From: an uncultured Pseudomonadales bacterium
GTDB lineage: Bacteria > Pseudomonadota > Gammaproteobacteria > Pseudomonadales > Azotimanducaceae
Reading direction: 5' to 3'
Length of the DNA: 64,000 nt
Assembly: GCA_938017975.1 (NCBI GenBank)
Contig: CALIKQ010000006.1
Coordinates: 120,556-184,555 of the forward strand
Below the pieces are notes generated by a model. The model was not told the DNA's origin, made no database searches, and was given only the letters and a program-made list of their open reading frames with translations. Positions 45,691-55,162 of the stretch are shown here, piece by piece. How positions within the stretch are numbered: the first letter of the stretch is position 1; each line of letters starts with the position of its first letter. The position numbers were made by a program, and so were the translations under genes.

Positions 45691-46850
45691 AACTCCTTGG
45701 TGCGGTGTATCGAAAAGAAATGATCGACGGACTCAGGGACCGAAGATCACTTCTGTCGAGCTTCTTTTTCCCCTTTTTGGCGCCATTGTTCATCTACGGC
45801 CTAATGACCTTGATGATCGAGCAAAACACCAAAAAAGAAACGATCGAACTCCCAGTGATTGGCGCTGAACATGCGCCTGCGCTCATTCAACATCTGGTCG
45901 AAAACGGTATCGCGATTACTCCATTCACTGAGGATGCGGAACAAGCCATCCGAGATAAAACCGTCGATCTGGTCTTGGAAATTCCGGCAGATTACCAAGC
46001 CTCTATGGCGGCCTTCGAACTGACACGAGTGGGTATGATCCACGATGGCTCACGCAACGACACCCGGGCCACTGTGTCGCGGGTGAGACAATTGATCAGA
46101 AACTACAGCAATGAGCTCAATGCTCTGCGACTGATCAGCCGAGGCATATCGCCCCGCTTGATCCAAGGCGTACAACCTAAAAATGAGGACATTGCCAGCG
46201 AGGAACAACGCGCCGCAAACCTACTGAACTATATTCCGATCTACGTTTTGATGGCAGCTTTCGTATGCGGCCTAGGCCTTGCCATCGATACAACGGCGGG
46301 TGAGAGAGAACGCCGCAGCCTCGAGCCACTGCTGATTAATCCCGTTCCGCGCCTCATGCTCATTTTTGGCAAATGGTTAGCCGCGAGCACCCTATCCGCT
46401 GTTGGCATGTTCATCACCCTGATGCTTTGCCTGTGGACAATGCTCGCCCTACCGTTGGACGAATTGGGCCTCAGATTCAGTCTAGAGCACTCTCAGATCC
46501 CTTTGCTTGTGCTGGCCATCTTGCCCGTTCCACTGCTGGCCTGCAGCTTGCAACTATTGCTCGGCCTTTTCGCAAAATCCTTTAAAGATGCGCAATCTTA
46601 CATCGGCATTTTGGTGATCATTCCTGTTTTGCCGAGCCTAGTGCTGCAGTTTTACCCTGTCACGACCAGCCTGTGGATGTATCTCATTCCAATTCTCGGT
46701 CAGTCGCTGATGATTAAAGAAATACTCGGCGCAGAGCCTGTCGCTGTCTCCGCTTATTTTCTCTCCTTGATCTCAACCTTGGCCGCAAGCGTAAGCATTT
46801 GCTTCATTGCTGCGCGTTTGCTTAACCAAGAGCGGGTCATCCAAGGTTGA
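45687..46850 (+). CDS. ABC-2 type exporter permease (NatB-like)
   Basis: The 387-residue membrane protein has one N-terminal transmembrane helix (FFPFLAPLFIYGLMTLMI), a large extracytoplasmic domain (about residues 45-185) and five or six C-terminal helices, the ABC-2 layout. ERERRSLEPLLINPVPR is the conserved cytoplasmic loop that contacts the ATPase. It ends the hydrolase-ABC unit. The substrate is unknown. Confidence 0.92.
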   Translation: MKLLGAVYRKEMIDGLRDRRSLLSSFFFPFLAPLFIYGLMTLMIEQNTKKETIELPVIGAEHAPALIQHLVENGIAITPFTEDAEQAIRDKTVDLVLEIPADYQASMAAFELTRVGMIHDGSRNDTRATVSRVRQLIRNYSNELNALRLISRGISPRLIQGVQPKNEDIASEEQRAANLLNYIPIYVLMAAFVCGLGLAIDTTAGERERRSLEPLLINPVPRLMLIFGKWLAASTLSAVGMFITLMLCLWTMLALPLDELGLRFSLEHSQIPLLVLAILPVPLLACSLQLLLGLFAKSFKDAQSYIGILVIIPVLPSLVLQFYPVTTSLWMYLIPILGQSLMIKEILGAEPVAVSAYFLSLISTLAASVSICFIAARLLNQERVIQG

Positions 46851-47057
46851 GAAATGACCCGATAAAAAATTGTCGGCGCTGATTTTTCTGAGTTCGCGGG
46901 CTCTCCGAGGGGCTTGAATTCGATGAAGCAGGCCACTGGGCTGAGCTAACCCAAAAGCTTCATGGCAATTCCCGCCGCGCCCTTGGCAGTCACAGTTAAA
47001 TTTAAAGTCTTGATCCGTTTCGGGACCCAGCACCCTGAAGCGCTTATCTCAACAGGC

Positions 47058-47411
47058 TTAATCCGAACCGAGAGGCGGCTCAGCATTTTGAGTTTCAAGG
47101 CCACCAGTGCCCGACTGACTCACCGGCGTCTCTGGGGCATCTTCAGGGGGTTCGCCCTCGAGACTTTTGAAATCAGCGACATCAGAGATTTCTGGACGAT
47201 CCTCGGGGGATGACACTGCGCTCGAATCCGGCCTGACCTGCTCAGACGATGCAGACTCGACAGCAACCGCAACCGCTAAGGCAGCTGGCGCAACAGGGCT
47301 TGTCCCAGTATCAAGCTCTGCAGACTCTCGCGCCTCAGTGAAATAAAGATAGGCCACTGCAATCATGAATGACAGGAATATACCGATGATGTACTGACTT
47401 CGATCACTCAT
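47058..47411 (-). CDS. Small membrane-anchored acidic protein of unknown function
   Basis: The 117-residue product has an N-terminal hydrophobic helix (YIIGIFLSFMIAVAYLYF) followed by an acidic, Pro/Ser/Glu-rich tail without recognisable domain. Such low-complexity tails are poor evidence, but the start MSDRSQY is plausible and no other frame competes. Function unknown. Confidence 0.5.
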   Translation of the reverse strand: MSDRSQYIIGIFLSFMIAVAYLYFTEARESAELDTGTSPVAPAALAVAVAVESASSEQVRPDSSAVSSPEDRPEISDVADFKSLEGEPPEDAPETPVSQSGTGGLETQNAEPPLGSD

Positions 47412-47585
47412 TTGCCTGCTCCTGATTTAAATCCCTGTCCGCTTAGTTTCAATAATCGGCGCCGTCCATAGCGTCTTTTTCGAACCTGAACATCAAGCCT
47501 GACAGGACCATCGGTGATGTCGTGAAGCGCGACCGCAGTTGTGATACGTTGCAGTCTTCGACCTCATCAACATCAAGGTTTTCGC

Positions 47586-49523
47586 ATGACCGATTATCAA
47601 CCCCTTCCCATCTCTGATCAGCAGCCAAAACCTGCGACCCATCATACCATCCGGCATCAGGACCAGGTGAAAGCAGTGCTTCCCTTTGATGACGTCAGAA
47701 GTTTTGATAATGCTCAACGCGGTTTTATCGCAAGCCTCGAACCATTGCGAATCCCACACCAAGATGCCACGCGCTCCGCACTCGACCTAACCGCTTTTGA
47801 CTTCTTAACCGAGGAGTCTCCAGACACGGTCAATCCCTCACTGTGGCGACAGGCGCAACTCAACGCCCAGCATCATGGATTGTTCGAGGTCACCGATGGC
47901 ATCTATCAAGTTCGCTCCTTCGATATTGCGAACATGACTCTGGTTCGCGGCGAGACAGGCTGGATCGTGATCGATCCGCTGACCTGTTCAGAATCTTCCA
48001 GTGCAGCCTTGAACCTGGCGAACACGCATTTGGGCCATCGAGAAGTCGTTGCGGTCATTCATACGCACAGTCACGTTGACCACTTCGCAGGCATTCTTGG
48101 CGTAACCGATCAGGAATCAGTTTCGTCGGGTCGTGTCCAAGTGATTGCACCGCTTGATTTTGTTGACGAGGCGCTCAACGAAAATGTTCTAGCTGGCAAC
48201 GTCATGGGCCGGCGCGCAACTTACATGTATGGCAACCTCTTGCCCGCTTCACCCTCTGGGTTTGTAACAACAGGTCTCGGCGCAGCACTCGCGCTCGGCA
48301 GCACAGGCTTTATCGTGCCAACCGACATCATTGCGACCAATACGGAAACTCGCCAAATCGATGGTATTGATATCGAATTTCAGCTAACGATGGGGTCAGA
48401 GGCGCCAGCCGAAATGGTTTTTTTCTTCCCGCAGTTTAAAGCGCTCTGTATGTCTGAGATCACCTCACATCACCTGCACAATATTTACACCCCGCGAGGT
48501 GCCCAGGTACGAGATGCGATGGCGTGGTCGAAACAAATTCAGGAATCCATCGACCGATTCGGGTCCCGGCTCGAAGTCGCATTTGCCAGTCATCACTGGC
48601 CCACATGGGGTCAGAGTGATGCGATTACCTATCTCAAAAAGCAGCGGGATCTCTATCGTTACATTCACGATCAGACATTACGCATGGCAAACCTTGGGCT
48701 AGGTCCAGAGGAGATTGCCGAGTCCATCGAGTTGCCCGATAGTCTCGCCCGGGAGTTTCATTGCCGAGACTACTACGGCACGCTAAAACACAACGCCAAA
48801 GCAGTTTATGTCAAATACCTTGGTTTTTTTGACGGCAATCCAGCCAATCTGAATCAACATCCACCCAGACAACGTGCTGAACGGTACGTCGAATTTATGG
48901 GAGGCAGCGACATGATCATGCAACGTTGCCAGCAGAGTTTCGATGAGGGTGACTACCGCTGGGTCGCAGAGGTCCTCAATCACCTGGTCTTTGCAGAGGT
49001 CGATCATTTGCCTGCACGCTCAATGCTCGCTGATACTTATGAGCAAATGGGTTATCAAGCCGAATCCGGTCCATGGCGAAACTTTTATCTCTGCGGCGCA
49101 CTAGAATTACGGCAGGGACTGCCCAAAGGCAGCAAGTTCGGACCCAGCGCTGGCATGGCCCAAGGTATGCCACTGGCTAATATTTTCGAAGCGCTCGGCG
49201 TGCGGCTCAATGGTCTGCGCGCTGCCGGTCATCCCATGGCCATGAATTTAACCTTGACCGATGCTGACCCCGTGCTCATCGAAATCGAAAATGGTGTGCT
49301 CCACACCCACTTTAATCGCAGCGATGCCAACGCGGGACTCACCATCGAATCAACCGAGGCAACCTTCAAACAGCTTATTCTTGGGATTGCAGATCCCGTC
49401 GCGCTTATCAATGATCAAAAGCTTAAGCTCGAGGGCGATATTAACTTGTTGATGACTTTTCGGGACTTGTTGGATCAATTTGAGCGACGTTTTCCTATCG
49501 TTACACCGAGAGCCGGCACATGA
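47586..49523 (+). CDS. Alkyl/aryl-sulfatase of the metallo-beta-lactamase type
   Basis: Enzymes of this family (BDS1, SdsA1) hydrolyse sulfate esters such as primary alkyl sulfates. The start at 47586 gives 645 residues. The zinc motif is H161-S-H163-V-D165-H166 in HTHSHVDHFAGI; further ligands are likely in MSEITSHHLHN and FASHHWP. A helical dimerisation region and an SCP2-like C-terminal domain (about residues 525-640) follow. No signal peptide is present, unlike secreted SdsA1. The substrate is inferred from family only. Confidence 0.92.
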   Translation: MTDYQPLPISDQQPKPATHHTIRHQDQVKAVLPFDDVRSFDNAQRGFIASLEPLRIPHQDATRSALDLTAFDFLTEESPDTVNPSLWRQAQLNAQHHGLFEVTDGIYQVRSFDIANMTLVRGETGWIVIDPLTCSESSSAALNLANTHLGHREVVAVIHTHSHVDHFAGILGVTDQESVSSGRVQVIAPLDFVDEALNENVLAGNVMGRRATYMYGNLLPASPSGFVTTGLGAALALGSTGFIVPTDIIATNTETRQIDGIDIEFQLTMGSEAPAEMVFFFPQFKALCMSEITSHHLHNIYTPRGAQVRDAMAWSKQIQESIDRFGSRLEVAFASHHWPTWGQSDAITYLKKQRDLYRYIHDQTLRMANLGLGPEEIAESIELPDSLAREFHCRDYYGTLKHNAKAVYVKYLGFFDGNPANLNQHPPRQRAERYVEFMGGSDMIMQRCQQSFDEGDYRWVAEVLNHLVFAEVDHLPARSMLADTYEQMGYQAESGPWRNFYLCGALELRQGLPKGSKFGPSAGMAQGMPLANIFEALGVRLNGLRAAGHPMAMNLTLTDADPVLIEIENGVLHTHFNRSDANAGLTIESTEATFKQLILGIADPVALINDQKLKLEGDINLLMTFRDLLDQFERRFPIVTPRAGT

Positions 49524-49636
49524 CATTCGCCAAACGCATCTACAGCGGTCATCAAACCTAGAAAATTTGTCCGATTTAGACTTTGCAAATAAAGTTGCGC
49601 GCCGTTCTTTACTCAAGAAAATAACCAGGAGATTTT

Positions 49637-50482
49637 ATGCATATCGGTCTATTCAATCCCGGTGCGATGGGGGCAGCTGTTGGCGCTTGCCTAACCCGAG
49701 CAGGCCACCAAGTGTATTGGCTTTCCCCAGGACGAAGTAAGCAAACGGTACAGCGTGCAGCACGAGCAGGTCTCACGCCCTGCCAAACGCTCGGTCAGCT
49801 TACGGGCTGCGCCGAGTTGGTCATCAGCATCTGTCCACCCGCCGCAGCTGAAGTCATCGCTCAGCAGATTTGCGAATCAGGCTTTAAAGGGCTCTTTCTT
49901 GAAGCGAATGCAATTTCTCCTACCAAGCTCTCCGACATTCAGCGACGCCTCGAGGCGCACCACATTCAACTCATCGATGGCAGCATCATTGGAGGTCCAG
50001 TTTGGCCGGAAGATGAACAGCCAAACGGGACCACACTGCACCTATCCGGACAGCTTGCCGAAACCGTTCAGGCGTTATTGATTGATTCGTCTTTGGGTGT
50101 GAACGTCGTTTCAAAAGAGGTAGGCGATGCCAGCGCTTTGAAAATGGTGTTTGCAGCCTTCAGCAAAGGCAGTGCCGCGCTCAGTGCGGAAATTTTAAAT
50201 GTTGCAGAGCAGTACGGCGTTCGCGATGAGTTGGCAGAGGCCATTGGAACCCATCAGAACGAGCGCTGGCTGCAAAGCATGACCCATACATCATCGAAAG
50301 CTTGGCGCTTTATTGGAGAAATGAATGAAATTGCCGATACCTTTAAAGCCGTCGGCGCTACCCCCGGATTTCATCAGGCCGCGGCCGACGTGTATCAGCG
50401 TTTAGCTGACCATAAGGATTGGGATCAAGCCCCGTCCGTACAGGCGCTACTGACCTCGCTTTCAAGCAAAACCAGACACTAG
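49637..50482 (+). CDS. NAD(P)-dependent oxidoreductase, 6-phosphogluconate dehydrogenase-like fold (DUF1932)
   Basis: The 281-residue protein begins with a dinucleotide-binding motif in MHIGLFNPGAMGAAVGACL. A Rossmann domain (residues 1-150) and a helical C-terminal domain (about 175-250) of the DUF1932 type follow. Substrate unknown; relatives act on beta-hydroxy acids. It is 15 bases before the LLM-family gene, so the two are probably cotranscribed. Confidence 0.87.
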   Translation: MHIGLFNPGAMGAAVGACLTRAGHQVYWLSPGRSKQTVQRAARAGLTPCQTLGQLTGCAELVISICPPAAAEVIAQQICESGFKGLFLEANAISPTKLSDIQRRLEAHHIQLIDGSIIGGPVWPEDEQPNGTTLHLSGQLAETVQALLIDSSLGVNVVSKEVGDASALKMVFAAFSKGSAALSAEILNVAEQYGVRDELAEAIGTHQNERWLQSMTHTSSKAWRFIGEMNEIADTFKAVGATPGFHQAAADVYQRLADHKDWDQAPSVQALLTSLSSKTRH

Positions 50483-50497
50483 GATCAGGACCTTGCC

Positions 50498-51445
50498 ATG
50501 GCACTGCAATTAGGCTTTCACATCGGACAGCAAAATCTAAACATCACCGAGCTGAGGCGCCTTTGGAAAAAGCTCGACCAACAAGGCGCGGATTGGATTT
50601 CTTTATGGGACCATTTTTATGAAGCACCCCCTGCGGGAGGCAGTCAAGATCACTTCGAGGCGATTGCGCTGCTCGGTGCCATGGCGACAGAGACTCAAAG
50701 AGCAAGACTGGGATGCTTGGTATTTTATGTTGGCTACAGAAATCCCGCGTTATTGGCCAAGGCTGCGGCAACACTCGATCATCTCAGCGGTGGTCGATTT
50801 GAGATTGGACTCGGTGCCGGCTGGCATATTCAAGAGGCTACTGCCTATGGCTACCCGTTCCCAAAAGTCGGAACCAGACTGGATATGCTTGATGAGGCTG
50901 CTCAAATCATTAAAGGGATGATGACCCAAGCGAGGACAGACTTTACGGGGAAGCACTTCTCGGTGGTCAATGCCAGCAACAACCCTGCGCCATTGTCCAA
51001 AAATCCTGCGCTCTGGATTGGCGGGCTTGGAGAGAGGAAAACGCTGCGTATTGTTGCAGAGCAGGCAACCGGCTGGAACGCCGCCTACGTCAGTCCGACC
51101 CGCTTCGCTGAGCTTAATGGCAGCCTCGACCGCTGGTGCGAGCAGGTTGGGCGTGACCCATCAGAAATAGAACGGTCTGTGAACCTCAGTTTTCATCTCG
51201 GTTTATCAGAAGCTGATCTAAAAGCGGAAAGAGAAAACCTCAGTCTGGCTTGGGGACCTCAGGCGCAGCGCATCACTGCGGGTGCCCTGCTGTGCACCCC
51301 CTCTGAGGCAATCGACCGAATTTTAGACTATCACCGACATGGCGCCGAGTTAATCAATGTGGCGTTACGGGCCCCCTTTCAAGCCGAGGCGCTTGCAAGT
51401 TATCTTGAAACGGTTATGCCCGCGATTAGAGCCGAAACCCGCTAA
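50498..51445 (+). CDS. LLM-class (luciferase-like) oxidoreductase
   Basis: The 315-residue TIM-barrel protein resembles F420- or FMN-dependent luciferase-like oxidoreductases: ADWISLWDHFYE, LGCLVFYVGYRNPALLAKAAATLD and the flavin-binding HLSGGRFEIGLGAGW. The cofactor cannot be decided; no F420 synthesis gene lies in the window. It may act with the preceding dehydrogenase. Its end overlaps the ferredoxin-reductase gene, which is convergent. Confidence 0.88.
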   Translation: MALQLGFHIGQQNLNITELRRLWKKLDQQGADWISLWDHFYEAPPAGGSQDHFEAIALLGAMATETQRARLGCLVFYVGYRNPALLAKAAATLDHLSGGRFEIGLGAGWHIQEATAYGYPFPKVGTRLDMLDEAAQIIKGMMTQARTDFTGKHFSVVNASNNPAPLSKNPALWIGGLGERKTLRIVAEQATGWNAAYVSPTRFAELNGSLDRWCEQVGRDPSEIERSVNLSFHLGLSEADLKAERENLSLAWGPQAQRITAGALLCTPSEAIDRILDYHRHGAELINVALRAPFQAEALASYLETVMPAIRAETR

Positions 51446-52836
51446 GATCTGACGACGTCCAGCATATCGCCGACCCGGGTCATCTTGACACGGGGCCGAG
51501 ATTGGAGCGCGCCCTCGGCAACTTCAGCATCGTCAATTTTTTTCCAGTCGGCAAAGCTGACAAAATCAGGTTGTCGGGAGCGGATAAGCGCGAGCGCTGC
51601 ATCTGCACCGGCCTCCGATGGCTCAAATAAACGACCCGCCTGCAGATCTTCCATCATGAGCCCGACCGTTTCCTGGGCACAGGTTTTGTTGGTTCCGATC
51701 ACACCGCTAGGGCCCCGTTTTATCCAGCCTGCGGTGTACAGACCGACGACTTGTTGACCGGACTCGTCAATGGCTCGGCCACCCTCATTGGCGATCGTTC
51801 CCCAACTCTCGTTAAAAGGAACACCGGGTAGCGGTTGACCTCGATAGCCCACAGATCGAAAGACGAGCCCTGTCGGAATGACTTCTTCTCGATCAGTAGC
51901 AACCGGCTTCAACTGACCCCGATCATCCATCAAAAGATCATTCTGAACCAGTTTGAGTGCTGACACAGCACCTGCTTCCTCGATCAGTTCGGTCGGAGAC
52001 ACTAAAAATCTGATGTGTAACTGCCGGGGTTTACCCTCGTTCGGACGCGTTGCGTAAGATTGGATTGTCTCTACATTCTTAATCACATTTTTATCGTTGG
52101 CCGCATCCATTTGCTTCTGACTGTGTTCATCGACCACTGCCTCGCCGGGCAAAATATTGACATCAGCCTCTGCAAATTCACCCATCTCTTTAATCTCTGG
52201 GGGTGTAAACGCAGCCTGAGCTGGCCCTCGCCGACCCAATATATAGACATTTTTGACCTTGCTCTGACTCAACGCCTCAAGCGCGTGGTCAGCAATATCG
52301 GTCACCTTTAACTCGTCTACCGTTTTACACAAGATCCGGGCAACATCCATCGCAACATTGCCGATGCCTACCACCACAACATTTTCCTGAGAGAGATCAA
52401 ACTGTCGATCAGCAAAATCAGGATGGCCGTTGTACCAAGCGACAAACTCAGTTGCCGAATGACTGCCGGCCAGATCCTCGCCAGCAACACCTAAATTACG
52501 ATCAAATGGACTTCCCGTAGTAAACATCACTTGATGGTAGTGCTGTTTGAGATCTTCTAAATGAATGTGCGTGCCATACTCGACGTTACCGAAGAACCTA
52601 AACCCTGGATTCGCTGCACTCTTTTCGTAGGCTCGCGTGACCGACTTATCCTTTTGATGGTCAGGCGCGACGCCTGCTCGCACCAACCCATAGGGCGTTG
52701 GCAATCGGTCGAACATATCCATTTCAACAACCAAATCGCTTTGTTTGAGTAAATTGCTGACGGTATAGAATCCGGACGGACCCGAACCAATAATCGCGAC
52801 GCGTAAGGGGTTTTCTGTGGTACCGACTGCTGACAT
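51442..52836 (-). CDS. Ferredoxin-NADP reductase of the adrenodoxin-reductase type
   Basis: The enzyme moves electrons between NADPH and a ferredoxin. An AAGG box lies just before the ATG at 52836, so this start is preferred to one four codons upstream, giving 464 residues. It has the FAD motif VAIIGSGPSGFYTV, LPTPYGLVRAGVAPDH, an NADP motif VVGIGNVAMDVARIL and LGRRGPAQAAFT, and the C-terminal GLYTAGWIKRGPSGVIGTNK. It is related to FprA and mitochondrial adrenodoxin reductase. No ferredoxin lies next to it; P450 or Rieske systems are possible partners. Confidence 0.94.
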   Translation of the reverse strand: MSAVGTTENPLRVAIIGSGPSGFYTVSNLLKQSDLVVEMDMFDRLPTPYGLVRAGVAPDHQKDKSVTRAYEKSAANPGFRFFGNVEYGTHIHLEDLKQHYHQVMFTTGSPFDRNLGVAGEDLAGSHSATEFVAWYNGHPDFADRQFDLSQENVVVVGIGNVAMDVARILCKTVDELKVTDIADHALEALSQSKVKNVYILGRRGPAQAAFTPPEIKEMGEFAEADVNILPGEAVVDEHSQKQMDAANDKNVIKNVETIQSYATRPNEGKPRQLHIRFLVSPTELIEEAGAVSALKLVQNDLLMDDRGQLKPVATDREEVIPTGLVFRSVGYRGQPLPGVPFNESWGTIANEGGRAIDESGQQVVGLYTAGWIKRGPSGVIGTNKTCAQETVGLMMEDLQAGRLFEPSEAGADAALALIRSRQPDFVSFADWKKIDDAEVAEGALQSRPRVKMTRVGDMLDVVRS

Positions 52837-52987
52837 AGGGCCTTCCATTTCTAAATCTATCGAGTGGAAAGATAGCAGAATAAAAGGAAGGCGCCCAGCA
52901 CCCTTGCCCTAAACCATTGGCCTTGTGCAAGCCGGCAGATAGACTCTACCTGACAGTCCTTAAAGAATCGGGACTGATGATAGAAAG

Positions 52988-53095
52988 ATGCAAAGCAACA
53001 GCGCCGATTTTAATCTTTTTACGCTGATCGAAACCATGGTTGAACAGATCAGGAGTTGCGAGCATCATCTCAACCAATCAAAGCAAGGCGACTAG
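52988..53095 (+). CDS. Possible 35-residue small protein
   Basis: An ATG at 52988 opens a 35-codon frame ending just before the AsmA-like gene. The predicted peptide is helical with a pair of histidines and no membrane segment. No strong ribosome site precedes it. It could be a leader of the following gene or chance; the rest of the 52837-53098 gap has nothing I recognise. Confidence 0.25.
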   Translation: MQSNSADFNLFTLIETMVEQIRSCEHHLNQSKQGD

Positions 53096-53098
53096 TCC

Positions 53099-55162
53099 GT
53101 GCATTCGATCATGAGAATCACGCTAAAACTTTCTATTGCACTTATCGGATTGTCGATCTTTGCTTCGCTGAGCCTCAAGTGGGTCCTCGATGATCCCGAA
53201 CGGTTGAGAGCGTCCTTGGCGGCGCAATTGCAGCGCGCGACGGGGTATTCGGTTTATTTTCAAACCCTAGATTGGCAGCTTTTGCCGCATTTAGCACTTA
53301 ACGTCACCGCGCTACGCATCCCTGCCGACCCAGCCGCGCAGCCTTTTGCTGAAATTGAGGACTTAAGTGTCGATATAGAACTCATGCCACTTCTACTCGA
53401 AGGTGCGCTGACGATCGATTCGATTGAAATCTCGACCCTGAGCCTTAACCTCATCGATTTTGAGAACGGTAGCACGAACTACAGAAGCGAAGCTGCTCGC
53501 GATAACCACTCCCAAGGGGAGGGCGCGACAACTCAACCAGAAGCGCCAATGCTCCCAAACCTCAAAAAGCTTGAAGTGGATAGGCTACAAATACGCTACC
53601 AAGACGAAGTCATCAAACAGGTTATAGATCTCCGGGCTGACAATCTGACCGGTCAATTAAGCGAGGGCATGATGACCGTCGCCTTCAATGATGTGCTTCA
53701 TTATTCCGATTCTCATCTGCCGCTTGAGTTCGAGGGCAAGGTCAAAGGCGCAGTGATATTTTCACCATCGACCTCAAATTTGACCATCGATGACCTTAAA
53801 GCCGAAGGTCAACTGCGGGCGATAGATCTGCCCGCAACGGCCTTCGACGGGTCGTTATCGGGGCGATACGACATCACGCATGATCTTGCCACAATCACCG
53901 CACTGAACATCGGCTATCTTGGCCTTCAAAGTCAGCTCAACGGTCAGCTCAACGGGTTAACCGAACCTGAAATTGGGCTCGATTTGTCGGTCAGAGCAGA
54001 TCTCATTAAACCCCAAGCATTGAATGGCATCCTCGCAGGCACAGATGTTAGCAGTCTCTCCCTTGATGAATTCAACCTGAGCAGTCGCATCTTGGGCACC
54101 GACATAAAGCCACAGCTGACAGAGCTCTCAGGTGCAGTCAATCGAACGGACTTTGAGGGCGACGCAGCCTTCGATCAAGCGCACGGTGAGCTCATACTCA
54201 ACCTTCAGATGGGTAACCTCGACTTAACACCAGTCACTATCGATTCGGGACCTCAAAGTTCGACCCCGACACCCCTTGACCCAGCGACAGTGATTGTCCC
54301 ACTCGATGTGTTAGACGCCTGGGTCTTCAACGTTCAGCTTAGTGCCAAGGAAATCCTTTGGAACGGCCTGCGTCTTGAAGATGCGGGTCTTGCTTTGCGC
54401 AATGTTCAGGGCAAACTCAGCGCAGATATTATCGGCAAGCTCAACACCGCGCCCCTTGCGGTCAATCTGCAAATCGATTACGACAACGAACCTTTAACGA
54501 CTGCAAACGCCAAGCTCAGCGAGTTCGACCTGATAACTGTGCTACCCAATTACAACTTGGGGAGGATGAGCCTTGAGACATCTCTCGAATTCAAGGGCGC
54601 AACCCTTGGTGACCTAACCAGTAGCCTCCAGGGACCCATGGTCATTTCCTTGGCCGAGGGACTACTCAATATCGCAGCCCTGAAACAGGCAGCCCTGGTC
54701 ATCGATCAACTTAGCGGCACCCAATCCGGCGCTGCCAACTGGCCTGATCAATTGGCTTTTGATGAACTGTTGGGAAACATCTCACACCGTCGGGGCATTG
54801 CATCCGAGCAGTACCTGACCCTCGAATATCAAAACCTTTCCTTGCGCGCTCGAGGCGGCATCGACATTTATTCTGGCGTGCTCGATTATGCTTTAGCCTT
54901 GAAGGTTTCTGAATCGACGACGCCGCCGCTCAAAGCCAGCGGGCCACTGACTCAAGTGAGTTGGCCGGCACAGTGCCAAGGCGCAATGGATTTGCCTGTC
55001 ACCAGATTGTGCCAGATCGATCGGGGTCAAAGCCGTGCCCTGATGGAAGAACTTGCGCGAAACGCTCTGAAGAAAAAGGCGGCAGATTTATTAGATAAAA
55101 CCCTGCAGGACAAGGCGCCAGAAGCCCTTAAAGGTCTGCTCCGGGGTATCCTCGGAAAATGA
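53099..55162 (+). CDS. AsmA-family envelope protein
   Basis: AsmA-like proteins are anchored in the inner membrane and span the periplasm, acting in lipid transport between membranes. The 687-residue protein has an N-terminal transmembrane helix (about residues 8-25), then the AsmA motif LQRATGYSVYFQTLDWQLLPH and long repetitive beta strands. The C-terminal region with SLQGPMVISLAEGLLNI and LDYALALKV is typical. The start is GTG at 53099 or ATG at 53111. It overlaps mutY by four bases, a common gammaproteobacterial arrangement. Confidence 0.93.
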   Translation: MHSIMRITLKLSIALIGLSIFASLSLKWVLDDPERLRASLAAQLQRATGYSVYFQTLDWQLLPHLALNVTALRIPADPAAQPFAEIEDLSVDIELMPLLLEGALTIDSIEISTLSLNLIDFENGSTNYRSEAARDNHSQGEGATTQPEAPMLPNLKKLEVDRLQIRYQDEVIKQVIDLRADNLTGQLSEGMMTVAFNDVLHYSDSHLPLEFEGKVKGAVIFSPSTSNLTIDDLKAEGQLRAIDLPATAFDGSLSGRYDITHDLATITALNIGYLGLQSQLNGQLNGLTEPEIGLDLSVRADLIKPQALNGILAGTDVSSLSLDEFNLSSRILGTDIKPQLTELSGAVNRTDFEGDAAFDQAHGELILNLQMGNLDLTPVTIDSGPQSSTPTPLDPATVIVPLDVLDAWVFNVQLSAKEILWNGLRLEDAGLALRNVQGKLSADIIGKLNTAPLAVNLQIDYDNEPLTTANAKLSEFDLITVLPNYNLGRMSLETSLEFKGATLGDLTSSLQGPMVISLAEGLLNIAALKQAALVIDQLSGTQSGAANWPDQLAFDELLGNISHRRGIASEQYLTLEYQNLSLRARGGIDIYSGVLDYALALKVSESTTPPLKASGPLTQVSWPAQCQGAMDLPVTRLCQIDRGQSRALMEELARNALKKKAADLLDKTLQDKAPEALKGLLRGILGK

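Noticed and set aside
46851..47057. Short overlapping open frames between the ABC permease gene and the acidic membrane protein
   Set aside because: Frames on both strands are short, lack ribosome sites and resemble no family; treated as non-coding.
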